From Mercurialis annua (Eukaryota; Streptophyta; Magnoliopsida; Malpighiales; Euphorbiaceae): a DNA stretch of 64,000 nucleotides. The stretch lies in contig NC_065575.1 in the NCBI RefSeq assembly GCF_937616625.2, positions 25,295,001 to 25,359,000 of the forward strand, given 5' to 3'. The position numbers were made by a program, and so were the translations under genes. This document shows positions 52,743 through 64,000 of this stretch, piece after piece; the stretch's first letter is position 1, and every line of letters begins with the position of its first letter. The notes below the pieces were generated by a model. That model saw only the letters and a list, made by a program, of their open reading frames with translations, made no database searches and was not told the DNA's origin.

Positions 52743-53149
52743 AGGTTGCCTTTGCTCATTCTCGACACCTTACCTAAGAGAGCATACTTGAAGGAGTTCA
52801 AGTAGTCATCAATCATGGAAAATCTGGGCAAAGTTTTTCATACATCCGAGCAAAAACGTAATCGCGGCGAGAGTTTGAGCTTAGGGTTGCTCGGAAAGAG
52901 AAACTCTTGCGGATTACTTCAAGGCCATGATTCAATTGGACGCATACTCGTGTGGACGAGCTTGAGGTCGTCGTACTATCGGGACTACAAAAATCGTTGG
53001 AGAATCGACATAGGTATTATTCTTACGATTTCTATATGCGTGCTTTAATTACTAAATGATATGACGAATTTCTGGATCTGAATTGTTTTTGAATTTTGAT
53101 TTTGAATTGAAATAAACGATCTGGACCCTCGCATCTCGCTGCGCTAACA

Positions 53150-56100
53150 TATATTACGCAAATTGTGCGTGAATAGTGACTCTAGATTAGTATGTCGCGT
53201 TGCAAGTCTCTTTAACACGTCGTTCTGATTAACTAAGTATGGTTAGGTCATATTACACAAAGTGTACGTAAAAAGTGACGCTAGTTTAGTATGTCGTGTC
53301 TCAAGTCTCTTTAATATGTCATTATGATTAGGTTATATTACGCGAAGTGTGCGTAAAAAGTGACGCTAGATTAGTATGTCGTGTCTCGAGTCTCTTTAAC
53401 GGGTCGTTTCAGTTACCATGCTTATGTCGCGTCACAAGTCTCTTTAACACGTCGTTCCGAATTAGGTTATATTATGCAAAGTGTGCGTGATAAGTTACGC
53501 TAGATTAGTATGTCGCTTCTCAAGTCTTTTTAACACGTCGGTTCGATTACCTTAGCATGGTTAGGTTATATTACGCAAAGTGTAAGTGAAAACGCAAAGT
53601 GTAAGTGAAAAATGACGCTAGAATAGTATGTCGCGTCTCAAGTCGTTTTGACGTGTCGTTCCGATTACCTAAGCATGGTTTGGTTATATAACGCAAAGAG
53701 TGCGTAAAAAGTGATGCTGGATTAGTGTGACGTGTCTCAAGTCTCTTTACCGCGTCATTCTGATTATCTAAGCATGGTTAGGTTACATAACGCTAAGTGT
53801 GTGTTAAAAGTGACAATAGATTAACATGTCCCGTCAGAAGCCTTTTTAACGAGTTGTTCCGATAACCTAAGCATGGTTAGGTTATATTACGCAAAGTGTG
53901 CGTGAAAAGTGACGCTAGATTGTATGCGTCTCAAGTCTCTTTTACGCGTCGTTTCGATTACCTAAACCTGGTTAGGTTATATTACGCAAATTGTGCGTGA
54001 AAAGCGACACTAGATTAGTATGTCGCGTCGCAAGTCTGTTTAACGCGTCGTTCTGATTTCCTAAGCATGTTTAGGTTATATTACGCAAAGTGTACATAAA
54101 AAGTGACACTAGATTAGTATGTCGCGTCTAAAGTCTCTCTAATGCATCATTATGATTACCTAAGCATGGTTAGGTTATATTACACGAAGTGTGCATAAAA
54201 AGTGACGCTAGATTAGTATGTCGCGTCTCAAGTCTCTTTAACGTCTCGTTTTGGTTACCATGCTTATGTCGTGTCATAGGTCTCTTTAACACGTCGTTCC
54301 GAATGCCTAAGCATGGTTAGGTTATATTACGCAAAGTGTGCGTGAAAAATGACACTAGATTAGTATGTCATGTCTTAAGTCTCTTTAAAGCGGCGGTCTG
54401 ATTATCTTAGCATGGTTAGGTTATATTACGCAAAGTGTCCGTGAAAAATGATGCTAGATTAGTAAGTCGCGTCTAAAGTCTCTTTAACGCGTCGTTTGGA
54501 TTGCCATGCTTATGTCGCGTCACAGGTCGCTCTAACACGTCGTTCAAACTACCCAAGCATGGTTAGTTTATATTACGCAAAGTGTGCGTGAAAAGTGACA
54601 ATAGATTAGTATGTTGAATCACAAGTCTTTTTGACTCGTCGTTCTGATTACCAAAGCATGGTTAGGTTATATTACGTAAAGTGTGCGTGAAACGTGACGC
54701 TATATTAGTATGTCACGTCTCAAGTCTCTTTAACGCGTCGTTTCGATTACCATGCTTATGTTGCGTCACAAGTATCTCTAACCCCTCGTTCTGATTACAT
54801 AGGCATAGTTAGGTCATATTACGCAGAGTGTGCGTGAAAAGTGACAAAAGAGTATGTCGCGTCTCAAGTCTCTTTAATGCGTCGGTCCGATTACCTAAGC
54901 ATGGTTAGGTTATATTACGCAAAGTGTGCGTAAAAAGTGATGCTAGATTAGTATGTCGCATCTCAAGTCTCTTTAACACGTCGGTTCGATTACATTAACA
55001 TGGTTAGGTTATATTACGCAAAGTGTAAGTCAAAAATGACGGTATATTAGTATATCGTGTCTAAAGTCTCTTTAACGCGTCGTTTCGATTATCATGCTTA
55101 TGTTGCGTCACAAGTCACTCTAACGACGTTGTTCAGACTACCTAAGCATGGTTAGTTTATACTATCCAAAGTGTGCGTGAAAAGTGATAATAGATTAGTA
55201 TGTCGCATCTCAAGTCTTTTTGACTCGTTGTTCCGATTACCTAAGCATGGATAGGTTATATTACGCAAAGAGTGCGTAAAAGGTGATGATATATTAGTAT
55301 GTCTTGTCTCAAGTCTCTTTAACGTGTCGTTCCCATTACCTTAGCACTGTTAAGTTATGTTACGCGAAGTGTGCGTTAAAAGTTACAATAGATTTGAGTA
55401 TCGAGTCTGAAGTCTTTTCAACGCGCCGTTCCGATTATCTAAACATGGTTAGGTTATATTACGCAAAGTGTGCGTGAAAAGTGATGCTATATTAGTATGT
55501 CATGTCTCAAGTCTCTTTAACGCGTTGTTTAGATTACCACGCTTATGTTGCATAACAAGTCTCTCTAACGTGTCGTTCCGATTACCTAAGCATGGTTAGG
55601 TTATATTACGCAAAGTGTGCGTTAAAAGTGACGCTAGATTACTATGTCACATCACAAGTTTCTTTAACGCATCGTTCCAATTACCAAAGTATATTATGCA
55701 ACGTGTGCGTGAAAAGTGACCTTAGATTAGTATGTCGCATCTCAAGTCTCTTTATCGCGTCGTTTTGAGTACCATGCTTATGTCGCGTCACACGTCTCTC
55801 TATCGCGTCGTTCTGATTACCTAAGCATGGTTAGGCTATATTACAGAATGTGTGCTTTAAAAGTGACGCTAGATTACTATGTCAAGTCACAAGTCTCTTT
55901 AACGCGTTTTTCCGATTACCTAAGGATGGTTTAGGTTATATTACGCTAAGTGTGCGTGGAAGGTGATGCTAGATTAGTATGTTGCGTCACAAGTCTCTTT
56001 AACCCGTCGTTCAGATTACCTAAGCATTGTTAGGTTATATCACGCAAAGTGTGCGTGAAAAGTGACGCTAGATTAGTATGTCGCGTCTCAAGTCCCATTA

Positions 56101-57294
56101 ACGCGTCGTTCCGATTAACTAAGCATAGTTAGGTTATATTACGCAAAATGTGCGTGAAAAGTGACGCTTGATTAGTATGTTGCATCTCAAGTCTCTTTGA
56201 CGCGTCGTTTCGATTACCTAACCATGGTTAGGTTATATTACACAAACTTTGCGTGAAAAGTGACGTTAGATTAGTATGTGGCGTCTCAAGTCTCTTTAAC
56301 GCGTCGTTTTGATTACCATGCTTATGTCGTGTAACAAGTCTCTCTAACGTGTCGTTACGATTACCTAAGAATGGTTAGGTTATATTATGCAAAGTGTGCG
56401 TGAAAAGTGACGCTACATTAGTATGTCGTGTCTCAAGTCTCTTTAACTCGTCGTTTCGATTACCATGTTTATGTCCTGTAACAAGTCTCTCTAACGTGTC
56501 GTTCCGATTACCTAAGAATAGTTAGGTTATATTTCGCAAAGTGTGCGTTAAAAGTGACGCTAGATGACTATGTCGCATCACAAGTTTCTTTAACGCATCG
56601 TTCCGATTCTTGAAGCATGGTTAGGTTATATTTCACAAAGTGTGCGTGAAATGTGATGCTAGATTAGTATGTCGCTTCTCAAGTCTCTTTAACGCGTCCT
56701 TTCGATTACCATGCTTATGTCGTGTCACATGTCTCTCTAACCCCTTGTTCCGATTTCCTAAGCATAGTTAGGTCATATTACGCAGAGTGTGCGTGAAAAG
56801 TGACAATATATTAGTATGTCGCGTCTCAACTCTCTTTAATGCGTCGATCCGATTACCTATGCATGGTTAGGTTAGATTATGCAAAGTGTACGTGAAACAT
56901 GACGCTAAATTAGTATGTCACATCTAAAGTCTCTTTAACGCGTCGTTTCGATTACTATGCTTATGTCGCATCACAAGTTTGTCTAACGCGTCGTCCCAAT
57001 TACCTAAGCATGGTTAGTTTATATTTAGCAAACTATGCGTGAAAAGTGACAATAGATTAGTCTGTCGCGTCTCAAGTCTTTTTGACGCATCGTTCCGATT
57101 TCCTAAGCATGGTTTGGTTATATTACGCAAAGAGTGCGTAAAACGTGATGCTAGATTAGTATGACGTGTCTCAAGTCTCTTTATCTCGTCGTTCTGATTA
57201 TCTAAGCATGGTTAGGTTACATAACGCAAAGTGTGTGTTAAAACTGACAATAGATTAACATGTCGCGTCAGAAGACTTTTTTATGGGTTGTTCC
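53150..57294 (+). repeat. 99-bp satellite array, forward
   Basis: Forward monomers of both sizes lie between the truncated LTR and the solo LTR. The array includes a small local duplication of CGCAAAGTGTAAGTGAAAA at 53574-53610. The last bases, GTTCC, are the target duplicated by the solo LTR. Confidence 0.94.
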
Positions 57295-58493
57295 TGTTAG
57301 TAGTATGTGCCCTAGGGCCATTTGATCATGTATATTTGTATAACTAATCCCAATGGCAAAGATATATATGTTCTAATTGAACTAAGTGTCTCATCAACTA
57401 AGTGTTCATTTATTAAGTATTGTCCTTATCACATTTTGATAGAATCTATTCTTAAGGTGTTAAGAATATGAGTTACAGATTTTATTATACATGTGATCTA
57501 AATAACAGTTCATGATCGATGGGGTCCTACGAATAAGGGCATCATATTATCCCGAAAAGATTGTCACCTCAGTTTATTCTCCTGATTAGTAAGGAGTTAC
57601 TAATTATAGGAAGTAGTGAGTCTCATACTACTTGATGGAGATCAGGATAAACATGTGGACACTCAAGATGTTGAGTGGGTCGAACAAGTGACGCTAGATG
57701 ACTTATACATGGTATTTCATCAAAGTCAATTTAATGTCATCTAGTTCATAATTGTACATATGTCCTTTGACTTGCGGTGACACTATCTTGTATATAGGTG
57801 ATTAGAGTTTGATACTCCTTATCCCTAGATCTTTCATGAGCTAGGGTCGCGGGATGTGTTGGCTCTAGTTAGTTATATATGGAGATAGGGGTTTAACCAA
57901 GAGAGGATTTATCACTCCGGATGAACGGAGAAAAGATTCTATGCTATCTCAAATTGTTCTTGATGGATGATAAAACCTGCGCGGGTGTATATGACTTACT
58001 TAGAAAGTTGTTTCTAGTGGAAGTCATATTTATCAAGAATAAGAATTGAGATGAGGTCATATGATTAAGACAAACAGTGTTTGACTTAACCGTGACACTA
58101 GTCGAGATCGGAATCTTAGATGAAGGGAATTTTGAGTGTACGGTAATTATGAACATTGGTTCATAAAGAATGCATCGAAACATTCATATCTATTTGGGGG
58201 TCGTGATATGTTGCTAGACGTCACTCACGATCTACGAGAATTAATAATTAATGGGATTTAATTATTTAATATAAGAAAGGCGTTTCTTATGACTCTCGTT
58301 GCCATATAGATGTGAACCTAGTTAGTCACACACAATAGGGTGTGCAACCGATTGAGTTTACGAGAGATCGATTTCATATAGATACTAGCATATCTCGGGA
58401 ATTAATCTAAGATGAAAAACAAGTATAAATTAGGGACTAATTTGTAAGAGTTATAAATTAGTAGGCACCTAATTGTATTTTATCCAAGTTAAT

Positions 58494-58650
58494 GTGATGA
58501 TGTCATGTGATGATGTCACGATGATGTCATGTGATGATGTCACGATGATGTCATGTGATGATGTCACAATGATGTCATGTGATGATGTCACGATGATGTC
58601 ATATGATGATGTCACGTGATGATGTCATGTGATGATGTCATGTATGTCTC
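58494..58650 (+). repeat. TGATGATGTCA minisatellite in the solo LTR
   Basis: The unit TGATGATGTCA(C/T)G and shorter variants recur about a dozen times upstream of the TATA box. The truncated copy has fewer units. The repeats contain TGATGTCA-like bZIP-site cores (an inference, not tested). Confidence 0.75.
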
Positions 58651-58654
58651 TGTG

Positions 58655-58838
58655 TGTGACACCTAGCATCTGACGTGTCAGAAGGTGGCAACACCTATGC
58701 TTGATGTGTTACACATAGCATGTGACATTTCAGATGGTGGCAACACCTATGCTTGGTGTGTGACACCTAGCATGTTAGGTGTTGAATGGTGGCAACACCT
58801 TTGCTTGGTGTGTGACACCTAGCATGTGAGGTGTTGCA
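58655..58838 (+). repeat. About 54-bp tandem repeat upstream of the solo-LTR TATA box
   Basis: The unit contains GTGTGTGACACCTAGCATGT and GGTGGCAACACCTATGCTTG and is repeated about four times with small changes. It lies directly before the TATA box, so it could be a promoter repeat. Related units are at 52568-52712. Confidence 0.8.
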
Positions 58839-58859
58839 TTCTTAAGCAAAGCTCTACCC

Positions 58860-58868
58860 TATAAATAA
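58860..58868 (+). promoter_or_regulatory. Putative TATA box of the solo LTR
   Basis: TATAAATAA is at the same place as TATAAATAG in the other two copies of this family. Confidence 0.65.
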
Positions 58869-59300
58869 AGGTTGCCTTTGCTCATTCTACACACACCACA
58901 CTTTAAGAGAGCATATTTGAAGGAGTTCAAGTAGTCATCAATCACAGAAAAGCTTGGGGAAAGTTTTTCATACATCCCAGCAAAGACGTAATCGAGGCGA
59001 GAGTTTGAGCTTAGGGTTGCTCGGCAAGAGAAACTCTTGCAGATTACTTCAAGGCGAGGATTCAATCGGACGCATACTCGTGTGGACGAGCTTGAGGTCG
59101 CCGTACTATCGGGACTACAAGAATCGTTGGAGAATCGACATAGGTATTCTTCTTACGGTTTCTAGATGCGTGATTTAATTACTAGATGATAAGACGATCC
59201 ATTTGTTATTGATATGATCAATTTCTGGATCCAAATTGTTGGAATTCCAATTTTGAATTGAAATATACGATTCGGACCCTCACGTCCCGCTGCACCAACA

Positions 59301-59853
59301 GTTCCGATAACCTAAGCATGGTTAAGTGACACTAGATTAGTATGTCGCGTCGCAAGTCTCTTTAACGCGTCGTTCCGATTTCCTAAGCATGATTAGGTTA
59401 TATTACGCAAAGTGTACCATAAAAAGTGACGCTAGATTAGTATGTGCGTCTCAAGTCTCTTTAACGCATCATTATGATTACCTAACCATGGTTAGGTTAT
59501 ATTACACGAAGTGTGCGTAAAACGTGACGCTAGATTAGTATGTCGCGTCTCAAGTCTCTTTAACGGGTCGTTTCGGTTACCATACTTATGTTGCATCACA
59601 GGTCTCTTTAACGCATCGTTCAGAATGCCTAAACATGGTTAGGTTATATTACGCAAAGTGTATGGGAAAAATGACACTAGAGTAGTATGTCACGTCTCAA
59701 GTCTCTTTAACGCGTCGATCCGATTACCTTAGCATGGTTAGGTTGTATTACGTCTAAAGTCTTTTTAACGCGTCCTTTGGATTGCCATGCTTATGTCGCG
59801 TCACAAGTCGCTCTAACGCGTCGTTCAAACTACCTAAGAGTGGTTAGTTTATA
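59301..59853 (+). repeat. 99-bp satellite, forward, between solo LTR and MITE
   Basis: The satellite resumes after the duplicated GTTCC and stops at TAGTTTATA, the target of the second MITE. Confidence 0.93.
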
Positions 59854-60222
59854 GGGGTATTGGCAAAACAAATCCTAACGTTTTACTTTTTTTGCGATTC
59901 AAGCCCAACGTTTAAAACTTTAAGAAACAAATCCTAACCTTTTCAATTTTTGCATTTTATAGCCCAAGCCCATTATTTGCTTATGTGGCAGCCATATTAT
60001 TGGTATATCAAATCCCAATGTTTTAAAATTTTGCAAATAAAATCCCAAAGTTTCGGATTTTTGCAAATTGTAGCCTAAAAAAGATGACAAAATGGCTGAA
60101 ATTAGAACTTGGGCTACAATTTGCAAAAATTGGAAAGGTTAGGATTTATTTCGTAAAGTTTTAAATGTTAGGCTTAAATCGCTAAAAAAGTGAAACGTTG
60201 GGATTTGTTTTGTAAATACCCC
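59854..60222. mobile_element. MULE-type MITE inserted in the satellite
   Basis: This 369-bp element has long inverted ends. The left end is GGGGTATTGGCAAAACAAAT and the right end, reverse-complemented, GGGGTATTTACAAAACAAAT. Inverted similarity extends through CCTAACGTTT and about 70 bp inward. TAGTTTATA is duplicated on both sides (59845-59853 and 60223-60231), a 9-bp target duplication as made by Mutator-like transposases. The interior repeats phrases such as TTTGCAAATTGTAGCC and codes for nothing. It is a different family from 4673-5053. Confidence 0.88.
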
Positions 60223-60544
60223 TAGTTTATATTACGCAAAGTGTGCGTGAAAAGTGACAATAGATTATTATGTTGCATCTCAAGTCTTTTTGACTCATCG
60301 TTCTGATTACTAAAGTATGGTTAGGTTATATTACGTAAAGTGTGCGTGAAACATGACGCTAGATTAGTATGTCGCGTCTCAAGTCTCTTTAACGCGTCGT
60401 TTTGATTACCATGCTTATGTTGCGTCATAAGTCTCTCTAACCCCTCGTCCTGATTAAGTAGGCATAGTTAGGTCATATTACGCAGAGTGTGCGTCAAAAG
60501 TGACAATAGAGTATGTCGCGTCTCAAGTCTCTTGTATGCGTCGT
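60223..60544 (+). repeat. 99-bp satellite, forward, between MITE and LTR fragment
   Basis: About three monomers continue in register from the 9-bp duplication to the LTR fragment. Confidence 0.92.
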
Positions 60545-61030
60545 TCTTAAGACATGCTCTAGCCTATAAATAGAGCATGTCCTTGCTCATTTCAATACAC
60601 CACACAACACACATCTCACTACAAAGTTGTAGAGAGAGAAAGAACTTGAAGGAGTTCAAGTAGTCATCAATCACGGGAAAAACTTGATGACATTTTTCAT
60701 ACATCCGAGTAAGGTCGTAATCGCGGCAAGATTTTGAGCTTAGTGATGATCGGCAAGAGGAACTCTTGCAGGATTACTTCAGGGCGAGGATTCAATCGGA
60801 CGCATACTCGTGTGGACGAGCTTGAGGTCGCCGTACTTTCGGGACTACAAGAATCTTTGGAGAATCGACATAGGTATTCTTCTTACGATTCCTAGATGCG
60901 TGCTTTAATTAATAAATGATACGACGATCCATTTGTTTTTGATATGATCAACTTCAGGATTCGGATAATTGGAATTTCGATTTTGAATTGAAATATACGA
61001 TCCGGACCCGCGCCTCCCGCTGCGACAACA
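60545..61030 (+). mobile_element. 3' fragment of a TGTTAG-family LTR
   Basis: It begins at TTCTTAAGACATGCTC, matching the solo LTR from about 58838, and ends GCTGCGACAACA. It contains the TATAAATAG box (60565-60573), the leader with AAGGAGTTCAAGTAGTCATC, and the family 3' end. About three quarters of the LTR is missing. The frame conserved in the other two copies has an early stop here. Confidence 0.85.
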
Positions 61031-64000
61031 TCAAGTCTCTTTATCGCGTCATTCCGATTACCATGCTTATGCCGCGTAACAAGTCTCTCTAACGTGTCGT
61101 TCTGATTACCCAAGAATGGTTAGGTTATATTACGCAAAGTGTGCGTGAAAAGTGACGCTGGATTAGTATGTCGTGTCTCAAGTCTCTCTAACGCGTCGTT
61201 TCAATTACCATGCTTATGTCGCGTCAAGAGTCTCACTAATGCGCCGTTGTGATTACATATTCATGCTTTGGTAATATTATGCAAAGTGCGCGTGAAAAGT
61301 GACGCTAGATTGGTAGGTCGCGTCTAAGCATGGTTAGGTTATATTATGCATAGCGTGTGTAAAATGTGACTCTAGTTTAGTAGGTCGCGTCTCAAGTCTC
61401 TTTAACACGTCATTCCGATTACCTAAGCATCATAGGTTATATTACAGAAAGTGTGCGTAAAAAGTGACGCTAGATTAGTATGTCGCAGTTCAAGTCTCTT
61501 TAACGCTTCGTTTTAATTACTATGCTTATGCTGCGTCACAAGTCTCTTAAACGCGTCGTTCCGAACACCTAAGCATGGTTAGGTCATACTACACAAAGTG
61601 TGCGTGAAAAGTGACGCTAGATTAGTATGTCGCATCTCATGTCTCTATTACGCGTCGGTCCGATTACCGAAGCATGGTGATGTTATATTGAGCAAAGTGT
61701 GCGTGAAAAGTGACGCTAGATTAGTATGTCGCGTGTAAAGTCTATTTAAGGCGTCATTTCATTACCATTCTTATTTCACGTCACAAGTCTCTCTAACACA
61801 TCGTTTCAATTACCTAAGCATGGTTAGTTTATACTGCGCAAAGTGTGCGTGATAAGTGAAATAGATTAGTATGTCGCGTCTCAAGTTTTTTTGACGCGTC
61901 GTTCCGATTACCTAAGCATGGTTAGGTTAAATTACGCAAAGAGTGCGTAAAAAGTGATGCTGGATATGAATGTCGTATCTCAAGTCTTTTTAACGCGTCG
62001 TTCCGATTACCTAAGCATGGTTAGGTTATATTACGCAAAAGTGTGCGTTAAAAGTGACAATAGATTAGTATGTCGCGTCTCATGTCTCTTTAACGCGCCG
62101 TTTCGATTACCTAAGCATGGTTAGGTTATATTACGCAAAGTGTGTGTAAAAAGTGACGCTAGATTAGTATGTCGCGTCTTAAGTGTCTTTAACCCGTTGT
62201 TTCGAATACCATGCTTATGTCGCGTCACAAGTCTCTCTAACGCGTCGTCCCGATTACCTAAGCATGGCCAGGTTATATAAAAGTGTGCATTAAAAGTGAC
62301 GCTAGATTACTATGTCGTGTCACAAATCTCTTTAACGCGTCGTTCCGATTACCTAAGCATGGCTAGGGTATATAACGTAAAGTATGCGTGAAAAGTGACG
62401 CTAGATTAGTATGTCTCGTCGCAGGTCTCTTTAACGCGTCATTCTGATTACCTAATCATGGTTAGGTTATATCAAGCAAAGTGTGCATCAAAAGTGACGC
62501 TAGATTAGTATGTCACGTCTCAAGTCTCTTTAATGCGTCGTTTCGATTACCATGCTTATGTCGCGTCACAAGTCTCTCGAACGCGTTGTTCCGATTACCT
62601 AATCATGGTTAGGTTAGATTACGCAAAGTGTGCGTTAAAATTTACGGTAGAGTAATATGTCGCGTTACAAGTCACTTTAACACGTCGTTCTGATTACCTA
62701 AGCATGGTTAGGTTCTACTACGCAAAGTGTGCGTGAAAAGTGACGCTAGATTAGTATGTCGCGTCTCAAGTCTCTTTAACGCGTTGTTCCGATCATCCAA
62801 GCATGGGTTATATTACGCGAAGTGTGCGTGAAAAGTCACGCTAGATTAGTATGTTGCATCTCAAGTCCCTTTAACGCGTCGTTTCGATTACCTGAGCATG
62901 GTTAGCTTTTATTACGCAAAGTGTGCGTGAAAAGTGACGGTGATTAGTATGTTGCATCCGAAGTCTCGTTAACGCGTCGTTTTGATAACCTTAGCATGGT
63001 TAGGTTATATTATGCAAAGTGACGCGAGAATAGTATGTCGCGTCTAAAGTCTCTTTAACGCGTCGTTTAGATTACCATGTTTATGTTGCGTCACAAATCT
63101 CTCTAACGCGTCGTTCCGATTACCTAAGCATGGTTATTTTATATTATGGAAAGTGTGCATTAAAAGTGAAGCTATATTATTATGTCGCGTCATAAGTCTC
63201 TTTAACGCGTCGTTCTGATTAGCTAAGCATGGTTAGGTTATATTACGCAAAGTGTGCGTGAAAAGTGAAGCTAGATTAGCAGGTCGTGTCTCAAGTCTCA
63301 TTAACACGTCGTTTTGATTATCATGATTATGTCGCATCACAAGTCTCTCTATCGCCTCGTTCCAATTACTTAAAAAAATTTAGGTTATATTACGAAGAGT
63401 GTGCGTGAAAAGCGACAATAGATTAGTATGTCGCATCTCAAGTCTCTTTAATGCGTCGTTTTGATTAACTAAGAATGGTTAGGTTATATTACGCAAAATG
63501 TGCGGAAACAGTGACGCTAGATTAGTATGTCGCATCTCAAGTCTCATTTACGCGTCGTTTCGATTATCTAAGCATGGATAGGTTATATTACACAAAGTGT
63601 GCGTGAAAAGTGACGGTAGTGATCGCGTAAGTCTCTTTAACGCGTCGTTTCAATTACCATGCTTATGTCACTTCACAAGTCTCACTAACGCGCCGTTCCG
63701 ATTATCTAAGCATGCTTAGATTATATTACGCAAAGTGTGAGAGAAATATGACGTTAGATTAGTATGTCATGTCTCAAGTCTCTTTAATGCCTCGCTTCGA
63801 TAACCATGCTTATGTTGCGTCACAAGTCTCTCTAACGCGTCGTTTCGATTACCTAAGCATGGTTAGGTTATATTACGCAAAGTGTGCAATAAAGGGACGC
63901 TAGATTACTTTGTCGAGTCACAAGTTTCTTTAACGCATCGTTTAGATTACTATGCTTATATCGCGTCACGAGTATCTCTAACGCGTCGTTCCGATTACCT
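61031..64000 (+). repeat. 99-bp satellite array, forward, to the window end
   Basis: Forward monomers of both sizes. Blocks near 61857-62650 follow the same order of variant monomers as 7977-8890 and 10976-11880, part of a long-range higher-order pattern. The array runs off the window. Confidence 0.94.

Larger units (their letters stand above)
47353..53149 (+). mobile_element. 5'-truncated LTR of the TGTTAG family, split by a second element
   Basis: The two parts 47353-47685 and 51740-53149 together match the solo LTR at 57295-59300 from its base ~358 onward, ending GCTAACA. The first ~358 bp are missing and no target duplication is visible, so this is a broken copy. It carries a TATAAATAG box and an internal tandem duplication of about 282 bp. 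A 77-codon frame at 52815-53048 has a 74-codon relative in the solo LTR, but the third family copy has a stop there, so I treat it as LTR leader sequence rather than a gene. Confidence 0.85.
57295..59300 (+). mobile_element. Solo LTR, TGTTAG family, with 5-bp target duplication
   Basis: This 2006-bp sequence starts TGTTAGTAGTATGTGCCC and ends GCTGCACCAACA. It is flanked by GTTCC at 57290-57294 and 59301-59305. No primer site, polypurine tract or interior is attached. This is the expected product of unequal recombination between the two LTRs of a complete element. Orientation is taken from the TATA box and leader. Confidence 0.92.

Noticed and set aside
52815..53048. 77-codon frame shared by two TGTTAG-family LTRs (also 58954-59178)
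   Set aside because: The third family copy has an early stop in the same region, and the DNA is LTR leader.

Overview
This is nuclear DNA from a flowering plant, almost certainly an eudicot-like, repeat-rich, heterochromatic (possibly pericentromeric) region. There are no bacterial operons and no expressed host gene that I can recognise. About 34 kb of the 64 kb is a single tandem satellite. The rest is one plastid DNA insertion and a stack of transposable elements that landed in the satellite or in one another. I cannot name the species.

Layout. Positions 1-~6690 are a colinear plastid segment (psbZ, trnS-UGA, psbC, psbD, trnT-GGU and their spacers). It is a nuclear copy: psbZ and psbC carry frameshifts, psbD carries substitutions at conserved sites, and a Mutator-type MITE with a 9-bp target duplication sits between psbD and trnT. 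From ~6700 to the end runs a ~99-bp satellite with an interspersed 48-bp short form. Its strand flips near 7012, 30114 and 39119, and part of it (43.7-45.4 kb) is organised as a 540/1080-bp higher-order repeat.

Elements in the satellite. At 14544-28841 lies a minus-strand LTR retrotransposon with 2.5-kb LTRs and a 5-bp target duplication (ACTAT). It contains a younger plus-strand LTR element (17511-22605, LTRs 1813 bp, target duplication CTTAA). Both lack gag-pol and their LTRs and interiors are related, so they are non-autonomous members of one lineage. A second LTR family (TGTTAG...AACA) is present as a 5'-truncated copy (47353-53149), a clean solo LTR (57295-59300, target duplication GTTCC) and a 3' fragment (60545-61030). 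A second 9-bp-TSD MITE is at 59854-60222.

The most unusual object is at 47686-51739, minus strand, inside the truncated TGTTAG LTR. It is a 4.05-kb element with 119-bp terminal direct repeats and a tRNA-Met primer binding site touching the repeat. Its gene order is that of plant pararetroviruses: a 30K-type movement-protein-like gene (frameshifted), a coiled-coil protein, then a 534-residue capsid/Gag-like protein with a damaged zinc knuckle. The reading frame ends just as a protease domain should begin, and no reverse transcriptase remains.

Caveat: many of the frameshifts fall in homopolymers, so some could be assembly errors rather than real decay. All family assignments are from reading motifs, not from searches.
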